DNA from: an uncultured Pseudomonadota bacterium
Lineage (GTDB): Bacteria; Pseudomonadota; Alphaproteobacteria; Rs-D84
NCBI GenBank assembly: GCA_949283535.1
Contig: CASDTC010000013.1
Span: 1 to 42,208, forward strand
Length of the DNA stretch: 42,208 bases
Direction: 5' to 3'
Part shown: positions 7,641 through 15,546 of the stretch, in pieces
Layout: every line of letters starts with the position of its first letter
Position numbering within the stretch: position 1 is the stretch's first letter
Notes under the pieces: model-generated
What the model was told of the DNA's origin: nothing
Seen by the model: the letters and a program-made list of their open reading frames with translations, nothing else
Databases searched by the model: none
Program-made: the position numbers and the translations under genes

Positions 7641-9737
7641 ATGGTGAAAAAGAAAAGAAGTATTTTTTTTGCGATTATGCGTGTTATGGCCTTGTTTATT
7701 ATGGGGTTGGTGGTGGCGGTTATAATTGCATTATCCCAGATAAATCTGGAAACATTGCGTGGAAATGTATTGGCGGTATTGCGTGATGCAACAGGGTTGC
7801 CGGTGGAAATTGATGGGGCGGTGTCATGGAAATTGTCTTTGCGTCCCGTAATCGAATTAAACCAGGTACGAATCCCAAATGCAGAATGGGCATCGCATGA
7901 TGATGCGTTCAGTGCAAAAAAAATTGATGTTAAGTTAGATTTAATTTCTTTATTCCAGGACAGACCAACAATTCAAGATATAAAAGTATATGACGCAACA
8001 GTGTGTATAGAGCAAAATGACCAGGGTGAATTGTCCGTGTTGCCAAATATATTAAAGGCAGCCAGTGAAAATACAGGTAAGGCAACAGAAAGTGTACAAT
8101 CGGATTATCCATTTGTTGAACCGGGGTTGGGCGGAATTGAAATTCAGAATATAAATCTGGATTTGTTGGGTGCGCAATATTCAATCGCAGGATTTCAATT
8201 AAGATTTATTCCGCGTGATGACAGTCGTGAATACAGTGGGTGGGTAAAATCTGATACAGATGTATTTCCATTTATTATATCGTTTTCAAAATACAATGCT
8301 GAACGCAAGGTTTATCCAATGAAAATTGCATTTGCCACCGGCGGTGATGCATTGATTGCAAATGTTGCATTGGAAGGAACCAGCAAGGCGCCAATTGATT
8401 TTATTATTAAAGGTGATATTCCAGACATTGCCGCAGTTGGTGAAATATTTAACTGGGATTTGGCATCAATGCCAAACATGAATGTTAATATATCCGGTGG
8501 ATTTGATTGGCAAAAATTGACATTCAGAAATTCTTCAATCACGGTGCGTGGAACGCAAATTGGTTTTTCTGGTGGTATTGATTGGTCTGGGGCAAAGCCA
8601 ATTTTGAATGTGAATCTGGAATCAAAATCTGTAAACTTGATGGAATTGTTCCCAGATTTATATGATAATAATTGGCGGCGACCAGACAGGGAATTAAATG
8701 TTTTTCAAAATATTCCATTATTTGGGTCTGAATTTTTAAAATTTAATTTAAATCTGCATGCAATGATTGATAGTTTGGTTGTATATCGTGATATTGATAT
8801 CAAGGATATTGATTTAACGATAAAATTGACAGATGGTGTTGCGCGGGTCGATACAGCGGCGGTGTTTGCAGATGGCGATGTTAATGTGGGGGCAAATGTT
8901 AATATCGGACCAGATGGCTGTATGTATCTAAAAATGGGTGGTTCGGGGCGTAATGTGGTTATGGGTACGCTGTTAAATCAAATTAATATCAGTGATTTTA
9001 TTTCTGAATTACCAATGAACTTTGATACATATGTGGAAGCCAGCGGATCAACATTGGCAGAATGGATGCAAACAATAACTGGACCCGTTCAGGTATATTC
9101 TGTGGCGCCGGGGTATGCGCATTCGGCATTAGTTGCAAATATGTATGGAACGGATTTCTTGACAACATTGCGGCATAGCATCCAAGATTTGTTCAGCTCA
9201 GAAAAAAAGTATAACCAGATAAAAATATCGTGCGCAGTTGTTAATACAAAATTACGCGAAGGTTTGGCAGAAACGCAAAATGGCGTTGCCGCAGAAACAA
9301 ATGCAATTAATATCAGGTTAGCGGGCAGTTTGGATTTAGGCAAAGAAGATATTCAATTGGCGTTGACAACAGTGCCAGTGCGTGGATTAAAATTATCATT
9401 GACTGGTAATGTTGTAAATTCTATTGAAATAACTGGTAATTTGGCAGAACCCAGTATTCGTATCAGTGGGGCGGCGGTTGCGGGCAAGGTTGCGTCTGCA
9501 ACCGGAATTGGTTTATTGTTGGCGCCATTTACCGGGGGAATTGGTTTGGTCGCGGGTGCTGGGGTTGGATTGTTGGCTGGTGATTTACTGGAAAATTGGC
9601 TGGCGGATGATAATCCATGTGAAACAGCGCTGGAACGCGGCGCGCCCGTACGGCGTGGTGATCCAGAATGGATGAGTATGCCTGTTGCAGATTTGGCATC
9701 GGAAATAATAAATAATAAAAATAGCGAGGAAATATAA
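7641..9737 (+). CDS. AsmA-like envelope protein
   Basis: A 698-residue protein with an N-terminal membrane anchor (about residues 8-30) followed by the AsmA opening, ending near SWKLSLRPVIELNQV, and long beta-rich stretches; a glycine-rich hydrophobic segment lies near the C-terminus. AsmA-family proteins sit in the inner membrane facing the periplasm and are linked to lipid transport and outer-membrane homeostasis. AGGAGG lies at 7618-7623, an unusually long 17 bases from the ATG, yet an in-frame TAA at 7626-7628 blocks an upstream start. The stop is 2 bases before cdaA, so the two are probably translated together. Confidence 0.85.
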   Translation: MVKKKRSIFFAIMRVMALFIMGLVVAVIIALSQINLETLRGNVLAVLRDATGLPVEIDGAVSWKLSLRPVIELNQVRIPNAEWASHDDAFSAKKIDVKLDLISLFQDRPTIQDIKVYDATVCIEQNDQGELSVLPNILKAASENTGKATESVQSDYPFVEPGLGGIEIQNINLDLLGAQYSIAGFQLRFIPRDDSREYSGWVKSDTDVFPFIISFSKYNAERKVYPMKIAFATGGDALIANVALEGTSKAPIDFIIKGDIPDIAAVGEIFNWDLASMPNMNVNISGGFDWQKLTFRNSSITVRGTQIGFSGGIDWSGAKPILNVNLESKSVNLMELFPDLYDNNWRRPDRELNVFQNIPLFGSEFLKFNLNLHAMIDSLVVYRDIDIKDIDLTIKLTDGVARVDTAAVFADGDVNVGANVNIGPDGCMYLKMGGSGRNVVMGTLLNQINISDFISELPMNFDTYVEASGSTLAEWMQTITGPVQVYSVAPGYAHSALVANMYGTDFLTTLRHSIQDLFSSEKKYNQIKISCAVVNTKLREGLAETQNGVAAETNAINIRLAGSLDLGKEDIQLALTTVPVRGLKLSLTGNVVNSIEITGNLAEPSIRISGAAVAGKVASATGIGLLLAPFTGGIGLVAGAGVGLLAGDLLENWLADDNPCETALERGAPVRRGDPEWMSMPVADLASEIINNKNSEEI

Positions 9738-9739
9738 AA

Positions 9740-10498
9740 ATGTTTAATTGGATTGCATTAATTCAAATATTAATAATTGTTGTTCTGTTGTGGTTGTTTT
9801 ATAGAAGTTTTATTCAAAATACTTCATCAGAACGATTGGTGCGCGGACTGTTGGGATTGGCATTGTTATGGGGCGGCAGTTTTGTATTAACATGGGCGCA
9901 TCTGGATTTATTGGGGACTTTTTTACATTGGACAGCGTTATTCTTGTCTATCAGTTTGATTGTTGTATTTCAACCGGAATTGCGTAAGTTTATGGCGTTA
10001 ATGGGGAATATTGATGAATGGCGGCATTTGTTTAGACGCGGTGGTATCGAAAATAAAGATACTAAATCACTGGATGCGATTGTGTCGGCGGTTGAATATA
10101 TGTCTGCGAAACATACGGGGGCGTTGATTGTTTTCCCAAGTACTTTGGATGAAAGTGCAATTGAAAAGCCAGGTGTTGCGATTGATGCGATTATTTCCAG
10201 TGAATTGCTGTTGACGATATTTTTTAATAAAACACCACTGCATGATGGGGCGGTTATAATTGAAAAAAATCGTATCGCGTATGCAGGTGGTATATTGCCA
10301 TTATCCAAGAATAATTTAAATTGGAAATATGGAACGCGTCATCGTGCGGCATTGGGATTATCAGAGGTATCCAGTGCAACTGTTTTGGTTGTGTCTGAAG
10401 AAAGTGGGGATATTTCTATTGCAGAAAAAGGTAAGTTCACAAAATATGATGATATGAAAAAGTTGCGCGCGAAATTAGAAAAAGTTATGGCAAAATAA
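9740..10498 (+). CDS. cdaA: Membrane diadenylate cyclase (CdaA/DacA type)
   Basis: Synthesises cyclic di-AMP from two ATP. Three N-terminal membrane helices (about residues 4-24, 33-53 and 58-77) are followed by FQPELR and the DAC (DisA_N) domain with the hallmark DGA motif at 169-171 and RHR at 200-202, so the active site looks intact. Its 252 residues fit CdaA. GAGGA in the end of the AsmA gene acts as ribosome binding site. In Firmicutes cdaA is paired with cdaR and glmM; here the partner is an AsmA-like gene and neither of those is present. c-di-AMP synthesis is uncommon in Alphaproteobacteria. No phosphodiesterase or known c-di-AMP receptor lies in the window. Confidence 0.9.
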   Translation: MFNWIALIQILIIVVLLWLFYRSFIQNTSSERLVRGLLGLALLWGGSFVLTWAHLDLLGTFLHWTALFLSISLIVVFQPELRKFMALMGNIDEWRHLFRRGGIENKDTKSLDAIVSAVEYMSAKHTGALIVFPSTLDESAIEKPGVAIDAIISSELLLTIFFNKTPLHDGAVIIEKNRIAYAGGILPLSKNNLNWKYGTRHRAALGLSEVSSATVLVVSEESGDISIAEKGKFTKYDDMKKLRAKLEKVMAK

Positions 10499-10518
10499 GT
10501 ATTATATTTTAATGAAAG

Positions 10519-10546
10519 GTACCATCTTGTTTGATGGTACTTTTTT
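10519..10546 (+). terminator. Terminator of the AsmA-cdaA unit
   Basis: GTACCATC pairs with GATGGTAC across a 6-base loop and is followed by six T. Confidence 0.9.
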
Positions 10547-10677
10547 GTACATAATTTATTTTTGTCGTGTGAATTTGGTTTGTTTTGTCCTTGCGCCGAA
10601 TCGACATTTTTTGATAAACTGAATTGGAAAGAATAAAGAATGTAGCAGGGACGAAAATATTTATACAGGAGCATATA

Positions 10678-11796
10678 ATGGAATTTTCAGTATTTCGTCA
10701 GGTTTTAATTCGTGCGCTGGGGCATATGCAATCTATTGTTGAAAAACGCGCGACATTGCCGATTTTAATGAATGTGAAACTGGAAGTGGCGGACGATTTG
10801 GTTTTGTCGGCAACAAATGTTGATTTGGAATTGGTTGAACATGTCGCCGCAGATATAACATTGGGTGGAAAAACAACTGTCCCAGTCCAGATGTTGTATG
10901 ATATTGTGCGTAAATTGCCTGATGATGCGGAAATCAGTTTTAAACAATCTGGTGATCAATTGGTTGTATCCAGTGGACGTGCGGTATTTCGTTTGCCAAC
11001 ATTGCCGGCGGAAAATTTCCCGGCAATGGCAGGTAGCAACTTAACCACAAAATTCCAAATGACAACTGGGGATTTGGCGCATTTAATTAATCAGACTAAA
11101 TTTGCAATTCCAACAGATGATGTACGCTATCACTTGGGCGGTATTTATTTCCATATATCGGATGAAAGTAAAGAAAAAATGTTAACTGCGGTTGCCACAG
11201 ATGCCCAGCGTATGGCATTGTGTGCAATGCCGGCGCCGGCGGGCAGTGTGGAAATGCCGTCTGTAATTTTACCGCGCCGCGTTATTGGTGAACTGTCAAA
11301 ATTGTTGGAAGATGCAACCGTTGATGATGTTATGGTTGAATTGTCGGATACCAAGGCGCGTTTTGTTATTGGCGCGGCGACATTGACCAGTAAGTTGGTT
11401 GATGCGCAGTATCCAAATTATCGTGTCGTTATTCCAAAGGGAAATGATAAAATCGCGGTGTTGGACAGAAAGCAATTTTTAAATGCCGTGGACTTGGTTT
11501 CTGTTGCCAGTGTTGATAAAACAAAATCTGTTCAATTGACATTTTCAATGAATAAGTTGGTTGTTAATGCATCCAGTCCAGATGCCGGAACAGCAACCCA
11601 GGAATTAGATATTGAATATAATGGGGATAGTTCTTTTACAATTGTGTTTAATGTAAAATTCTTGATGGATGTTGCCAGCCAGGTCGAAGGTGAAAAGTTC
11701 CAAATGGAAATGCAAGATCCGCTGTCGCCAACAATTATTAAATCAACGGATAAAAATACAGATGCCTTGTTTGTGTTAATGCCAATGCGTATGTAA
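10678..11796 (+). CDS. dnaN: DNA polymerase III sliding clamp (beta subunit)
   Basis: Ring-shaped processivity clamp that holds DNA polymerase III on DNA. The product has 372 residues, as expected, with three repeated clamp domains; conserved stretches include KRATLPILMNV, the central YPNYRVVIP and the C-terminal LFVLMPMRM that closes the third domain. The start at 10678 is preferred to a longer version because AGGAG lies 7 bases upstream and the protein then begins MEFSVFRQVL. It is not next to dnaA or recF here. A terminator follows. Confidence 0.96.
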   Translation: MEFSVFRQVLIRALGHMQSIVEKRATLPILMNVKLEVADDLVLSATNVDLELVEHVAADITLGGKTTVPVQMLYDIVRKLPDDAEISFKQSGDQLVVSSGRAVFRLPTLPAENFPAMAGSNLTTKFQMTTGDLAHLINQTKFAIPTDDVRYHLGGIYFHISDESKEKMLTAVATDAQRMALCAMPAPAGSVEMPSVILPRRVIGELSKLLEDATVDDVMVELSDTKARFVIGAATLTSKLVDAQYPNYRVVIPKGNDKIAVLDRKQFLNAVDLVSVASVDKTKSVQLTFSMNKLVVNASSPDAGTATQELDIEYNGDSSFTIVFNVKFLMDVASQVEGEKFQMEMQDPLSPTIIKSTDKNTDALFVLMPMRM

Positions 11797-11821
11797 TCTG
11801 AAATCTGTGTTTTAATGATTA

Positions 11822-11845
11822 AATCCCGCAATCGCGGGATTTTTT
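11822..11845 (+). terminator. dnaN terminator
   Basis: ATCCCGC and GCGGGAT enclose a 4-base loop and are followed by a T-run. Confidence 0.88.
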
Positions 11846-11926
11846 ACATTTTTTAAAACAATATTGAATTTTATATTTTTTATGATAAGATTTGCGCCGG
11901 AAAATTATAGATTAAGGATAAAGATT

Positions 11927-12472
11927 ATGACAACACTAGAAGAAATTGCACCAGGCAAGGAACCACCAAAAAAGATGAATGCAATTATAGAGGTTCCAGA
12001 AAATGGTTATGTAAAATATGAAATAAATAAAGAAACGGGTCTGTTACGGGTTGACAGAATTTTGCATACACCAATGGCGTATCCGGCAAACTATGGATAT
12101 TTTCCGGGAACATTGGGGGATGATGGTGATCCGCTGGACTGCGTGGTTGTGTGTAATGCGCCGTTGCGACCGGGTGTTTTGATTGAAGTGCGCCCAATCG
12201 GTGCATTGTTAATGGAAGATCAAGCCGGCGGTGATGAAAAAATTATTTGTGTGCCGCGTGATAATATTGATCCGTTTTATACAAAAACAGAATATATTGA
12301 ACAGTTGCCGGCGATTTTGCGGTCTAAAATCGAATACTTTTTTCAGCATTACAAGGATTTACAGCCGAATTCATGGTCCAAGGTTACGGGTTGGGCAGAT
12401 CGTGCAACAGCGGATAAATTGATTATGGAAAGTATTGATCGTTATTGGGCGCACAAGCGTGCAGGGCAATAA
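11927..12472 (+). CDS. ppa: Inorganic pyrophosphatase
   Basis: Hydrolyses pyrophosphate released by biosynthetic reactions and so pulls them forward; a soluble cytoplasmic family I enzyme. DDGDPLDCVVV carries the signature metal-binding aspartates, and the segment from MAYPANYGYFPGT to it is typical. The start at 11927 gives 181 residues and has AAGG 9 bases upstream; the longer reading frame has no ribosome binding site. The C-terminal region with FFQHYKDL and the VTGW segment matches bacterial Ppa. Confidence 0.95.
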   Translation: MTTLEEIAPGKEPPKKMNAIIEVPENGYVKYEINKETGLLRVDRILHTPMAYPANYGYFPGTLGDDGDPLDCVVVCNAPLRPGVLIEVRPIGALLMEDQAGGDEKIICVPRDNIDPFYTKTEYIEQLPAILRSKIEYFFQHYKDLQPNSWSKVTGWADRATADKLIMESIDRYWAHKRAGQ

Positions 12473-12477
12473 ATGCC

Positions 12478-12506
12478 TTGCACATATGCGTTTATAACTT
12501 TATAAT
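12478..12506 (+). promoter_or_regulatory. efp promoter
   Basis: TTGCAC and TATAAT are separated by 17 bases; the start codon of efp follows 26 bases after the -10 box, with AGGGGG as ribosome binding site. Confidence 0.75.
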
Positions 12507-12532
12507 CTGAACAAATTACAAGGGGGTATATA

Positions 12533-13102
12533 ATGGCGTCATATATTGCAAATGATATGCGTGTGGGTTGGGTTATTTCACACAATGGTAAACGCTATTC
12601 CGTTATGTCTATTACCAAGGTTAAACCAGGCAAGGGTGGTGCGTTTGTTCAGGCGGACCTGCGCGATATTGATTCTGGGAACAAGGGTAATGATCGTTGG
12701 CGTGCCGAAGATAAGGTTGAAAAATTAATGGTCGAAGATATTGATTGTCAATATCTGTATTCTGATGGCACAGATGCATATTTCATGAATTTGACCAATT
12801 ATGAACAGTTTACTGTATCTGTTGATTCATTGGGTGAACAAATGAAATTTTTGGCACCGGAAATGATGGTCAAAGTGAATTTTGTCGAAGGGCAACCAGT
12901 ATCTGTTTCGTTGCCAAAGACGGTTGTTGCGACTGTTGAAGAAACAGAGCCGGCATTAAAGGGGCAAACCGTATCCAGCAGTGGTGGCAAGCCAGCAATC
13001 TTGGATAATGGTGTTCGTGTTCAAGTGCCGCTGTTTATCGAACAGGGCGAAAAGATAGTGGTAAATACTGAAACCCTAGAATATGTCGAACGCGCAAAAT
13101 AA
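12533..13102 (+). CDS. efp: Translation elongation factor P
   Basis: Relieves ribosome stalling at consecutive prolines by binding between the P and E sites. The three OB-like domains fit the 189-residue length. The loop KPGKGGAF places Lys34 at the tip, the residue that is beta-lysylated by EpmA in many proteobacteria, so that modification is plausible; no epmA or epmB gene is in the window. The gene has its own promoter and a strong ribosome binding site. Confidence 0.95.
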   Translation: MASYIANDMRVGWVISHNGKRYSVMSITKVKPGKGGAFVQADLRDIDSGNKGNDRWRAEDKVEKLMVEDIDCQYLYSDGTDAYFMNLTNYEQFTVSVDSLGEQMKFLAPEMMVKVNFVEGQPVSVSLPKTVVATVEETEPALKGQTVSSSGGKPAILDNGVRVQVPLFIEQGEKIVVNTETLEYVERAK

Positions 13103-13131
13103 ATAAAAATAAATTATAATAACATATCTGC

Positions 13132-13183
13132 CGACAAAAAATTTGCTCATGTATGTTTAATACACTACGCAAATTTTTTGTCG
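13132..13183. terminator. Long perfect hairpin between efp and the aldolase gene
   Basis: A perfect 15-bp inverted repeat, 13132-13146 with 13169-13183, encloses 22 bases. Lying between convergent genes and including A and T runs, it most likely acts as a bidirectional terminator, although it is longer than the other terminators here. Confidence 0.6.
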
Positions 13184-13270
13184 ACATCTATATCATTCTA
13201 ATTTATTTTGATAGTGTGTTACGCTTCGCGCCCGCCAATCTTTGCATCTACACCGTTCTAATTTATTTTA
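13184..13270. repeat. Two degenerate 26-bp direct repeats
   Basis: The stretch ending in TTCTAATTTATTTT occurs at about 13184-13209 and again at about 13245-13270, 22 of 26 positions alike. The spacer contains ACGCTTCGCG, reminiscent of the palindromic repeats near 31.7 kb. No gene is seen in this interval. Confidence 0.5.
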
Positions 13271-13279
13271 TTTTTTATA

Positions 13280-14146
13280 TTAAATCTGATTATTTGATCC
13301 CATGATATTTTTTATTTCATCAACGCAATTGTCGTAAATGTTTTGTTTGCCGGCGCCCAGGTAATCGCGCGGGTTGAATCCAGATGGCGTGTCAAATAGT
13401 GTCTTGCGCACGCCCGCGGTAAATGCCAGGCGGGAATCACTGTCGACATTTATTTTACATATATTCATTTCAACCGCACGGCGTAATTGTTGTGCTGGGA
13501 TTCCGCGGGCGTTGGACATTTTTCCGCCGTATTCATTAATTGTTTTTACATATTTTTCAGGAATACTGGATGCGCCATGTTATGCGCCATGACTGGTGCC
13601 GATTGCAATTGCCAGCGAATCAATATTTGTTGCATTTACAAAATTTACAACATCATCTGGATTTGTATAACTGGATTCGGTGCCGTGTGTATTTTCGTCT
13701 TCGATTCCCGACAGGGTACCCAGTTCTGCTTCGACAGAAGCATTATATTTATGTGCATATTCGGCAACAGTACGTGCCAGGTCAACATTTGCATCAAATG
13801 GTAATTTTGAACCATCAATCATCACACTGGAAAAGCCCAGTTTTATTGCATTTACGCATGCGTCAAATGATGCGCCATGATCCAGGTGCAGTGCAACGCC
13901 ATGTTCTGGTTTTAAATTTAATCCCCAAATCATTCCCATCAGTAATTCTGGTCCCATATATTTTAATGCAGATTCAGATACCGCCAGTATTACGGGGCTG
14001 TGCATGTCGCGCGCGGCGGAAATAATTGCCGACAATGTTTCCATGTTATAAAAATTAAATGCCGGCACTGCATAGTGATTTGCCGATGCGTGTGCAAACA
14101 TTTGCTTTGTGTTGACCAATCCAAAATCTTTGTAATCCATTTCCAA
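13280..14146 (-). pseudogene. fba: Class II fructose-bisphosphate aldolase, interrupted by an in-frame stop
   Basis: Class II aldolases are zinc enzymes that split fructose 1,6-bisphosphate in glycolysis and catalyse the reverse in gluconeogenesis. The first part (188 codons from 14146, with AAAGGA upstream) contains the family segments VPAFNFYNMET, LHLDHGAS and IGTSHGA. A TAA at 13580-13582 follows directly, and the same frame continues with HGASSIPEKY to CKINVDSDSRLAF and a normal end at 13280. Intact relatives of this type, such as the epsilonproteobacterial enzymes, carry about 27 more residues between SHGA and LHGAS; these are missing. Both His metal-ligand motifs survive, on either side of the stop. 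The downstream half could in theory start at 13519. It is probably inactive in this assembly, or the assembly has collapsed a repeat. Confidence 0.85.
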
Positions 14147-14236
14147 TCCTTTTTATTAATATCATGGTAAATTATATCACAAGAATTACTGTGCCGAATG
14201 ATAATTTTATCGGAATGTTTTCATGATAAAAAGTTG

Positions 14237-14264
14237 TTGACAAACGGCGTGTTTGTCGTATAAG
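14237..14264 (+). promoter_or_regulatory. Strong promoter with an internal palindrome
   Basis: TTGACA and TATAAG are 16 bases apart. Overlapping the -35 box and filling the spacer is a perfect 7-bp inverted repeat, GACAAAC and GTTTGTC (14239-14245 and 14251-14257), well placed for a repressor. Confidence 0.65.
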
Positions 14265-14270
14265 ATTTAA

Positions 14271-14466
14271 ATAAATGGCAAAAAACAATGTGTTTTTTTG
14301 CGGTGGGGTATAAAATGAATTGTGTGAAAATGATTTTTCTGAATTCCCCGGGTGGCGTACATCATGCGCCGCCGTGTGGTGGCGCGGGGGGAACGGGGAA
14401 TGCGTTTTCGTGCGATTTTGATGTAAAACAGGCTGAACAAAGTCCGGAATTTTTCCGGGCTTTTTT
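14271..14466 (+). ncRNA. Candidate small RNA or leader of about 195 nt
   Basis: A promoter at 14237-14264 and a rho-independent terminator at 14439-14466 bracket this stretch. Inside are an A/T-rich hairpin near 14278-14302 and a GC-rich 8-bp hairpin, 14366-14373 with 14378-14385, in a region much richer in GC than its surroundings. A 61-codon reading frame crosses it but runs through the terminator, which argues against coding. It resembles none of the SRP RNA, tmRNA or RNase P patterns I know. It could instead be an attenuated leader for the lipoprotein genes that start at 14516. Confidence 0.45.
14439..14466 (+). terminator. Terminator of the candidate small RNA
   Basis: AAAGTCCGGA pairs with TCCGGGCTTT (one T-G pair), followed by a T-run. 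Confidence 0.85.
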
Positions 14467-14515
14467 CGTTTGATACAGGAAATAAATCATATTTTCTGAA
14501 CAATGGGGGCAGCAA

Positions 14516-14992
14516 ATGAAATTTATAAAAACATTACCATATAAATTACAGCGGACATTGCCAATATTGGGAATTGCGGGTGCATCATTATTGGCGGGGT
14601 GTAACAAGGATGATGAACCAACGCCGCCCGGATTACATGATACGGTGTACACATGGACTGTTAGCGATTTGTCCAGAATTTTACCGCCAACAGATATTTG
14701 TATGTCGGCAGATTCCGCAAATGTAAATCGTGTAATTTTGCAGAATACAGATAAAAGTGGTCGGGGGTATACAGTCAATGAATTGCGGGATATTTTTGAA
14801 CATCAAATATTGGAATATGTTTCGCCAGAAAATCGGCACAAAGTACGCGGTCGGGGCGAGATAAGTGGGTATATACGGGATCTGGTACGGGATAATTATG
14901 GGGTGAACTCGTCGGATAGTGCATGGTTAGTGAAATTTGGTTTTGTCTTAAAAAATCCTGTTTATATCAATACGAATTCGAAACAACGATAA
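14516..14992 (+). CDS. Lipoprotein of unknown function, copy 1
   Basis: A 158-residue protein with an export signal and the lipobox LLAGC, so it should be lipidated on the Cys near residue 29 and anchored in the outer or inner membrane. After NKDDEPTPP the sequence is soluble, with no family I recognise. Copy 2 begins 22 bases after its stop. The first 45 or so residues are the same in both copies, and the DNA there differs almost only at silent positions; after TVYTW the two proteins diverge but keep the DICMSADSANVNRVIL segment and a similar end. GGGGGCAG lies ahead of each start. Confidence 0.75.
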   Translation: MKFIKTLPYKLQRTLPILGIAGASLLAGCNKDDEPTPPGLHDTVYTWTVSDLSRILPPTDICMSADSANVNRVILQNTDKSGRGYTVNELRDIFEHQILEYVSPENRHKVRGRGEISGYIRDLVRDNYGVNSSDSAWLVKFGFVLKNPVYINTNSKQR

Positions 14993-15014
14993 TAAATAAA
15001 AAAGGGGGCAGTAA

Positions 15015-15503
15015 ATGAAATTTATAAAAACATTACCATATAAATTACAGCGGACATTGCCAATATTGGGAATTGCGGGCGCATCGTTGTTGGCGGGATG
15101 TAATAAAGATGATGAACCAACGCCACCCGGATTACATGATACGGTGTACACATGGACAATGGATGAACTGCTTCATATACCAGTAGTGGATATTTGCATG
15201 TCGGCAGATTCTGCAAATGTAAATCGTGTTATTTTGAGATATGTTGGTGATGGTGCATGGCTTAAAGTTTCAACTTTAAAAAATTTTTTACAAAATACGA
15301 TAATATCAGAAGTTACATTGCAAAATCAGTATAAAATTCGTGGTGATGGTGAAATTCCAGAAATGGTTATGGAGGCTTATACAGATGCTGATTTAGCTAA
15401 ATCCAAGGAAGATAGTGTATGGTTGACAAATTTTGGTTTTAAGTTAACAAAACCAATATATCGTTATCTTGATCATACAGTGTATGGAAGTAAGCAGCGT
15501 TAA
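15015..15503 (+). CDS. Lipoprotein of unknown function, copy 2
   Basis: A 162-residue tandem paralogue of the gene just upstream, with the same signal peptide, LLAGC lipobox and DDEPTPPGLHDTVYTW opening. The distal half differs in most positions while ending in a comparable WLTNFGFKLTKP stretch. Near-identical 5' ends with strongly diverged 3' ends suggest either recent gene conversion of the export module or diversifying pressure on the exposed part. The two genes are probably one transcript, ended by the hairpin at 15504-15531. Function is unknown. Confidence 0.75.
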   Translation: MKFIKTLPYKLQRTLPILGIAGASLLAGCNKDDEPTPPGLHDTVYTWTMDELLHIPVVDICMSADSANVNRVILRYVGDGAWLKVSTLKNFLQNTIISEVTLQNQYKIRGDGEIPEMVMEAYTDADLAKSKEDSVWLTNFGFKLTKPIYRYLDHTVYGSKQR

Positions 15504-15531
15504 AAAAATCTGGCATTTGCCAGATTTTTTT
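15504..15531 (+). terminator. Terminator of the lipoprotein pair
   Basis: AATCTGGC and GCCAGATT enclose a 4-base loop, followed by seven T. Confidence 0.9.
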
Positions 15532-15546
15532 ATTAGCATATGTTAC

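Noticed and set aside
13280-13519. Separate small gene of 79 codons downstream of the aldolase fragment
   Set aside because: It is in the same frame as the upstream part and matches the C-terminus of the same enzyme, so it is the 3' part of one interrupted gene.
14288-14473. 61-codon Cys-containing small protein
   Set aside because: The frame runs through the terminator stem and T-run, and its body is set by GC-rich hairpins; a non-coding RNA fits better.
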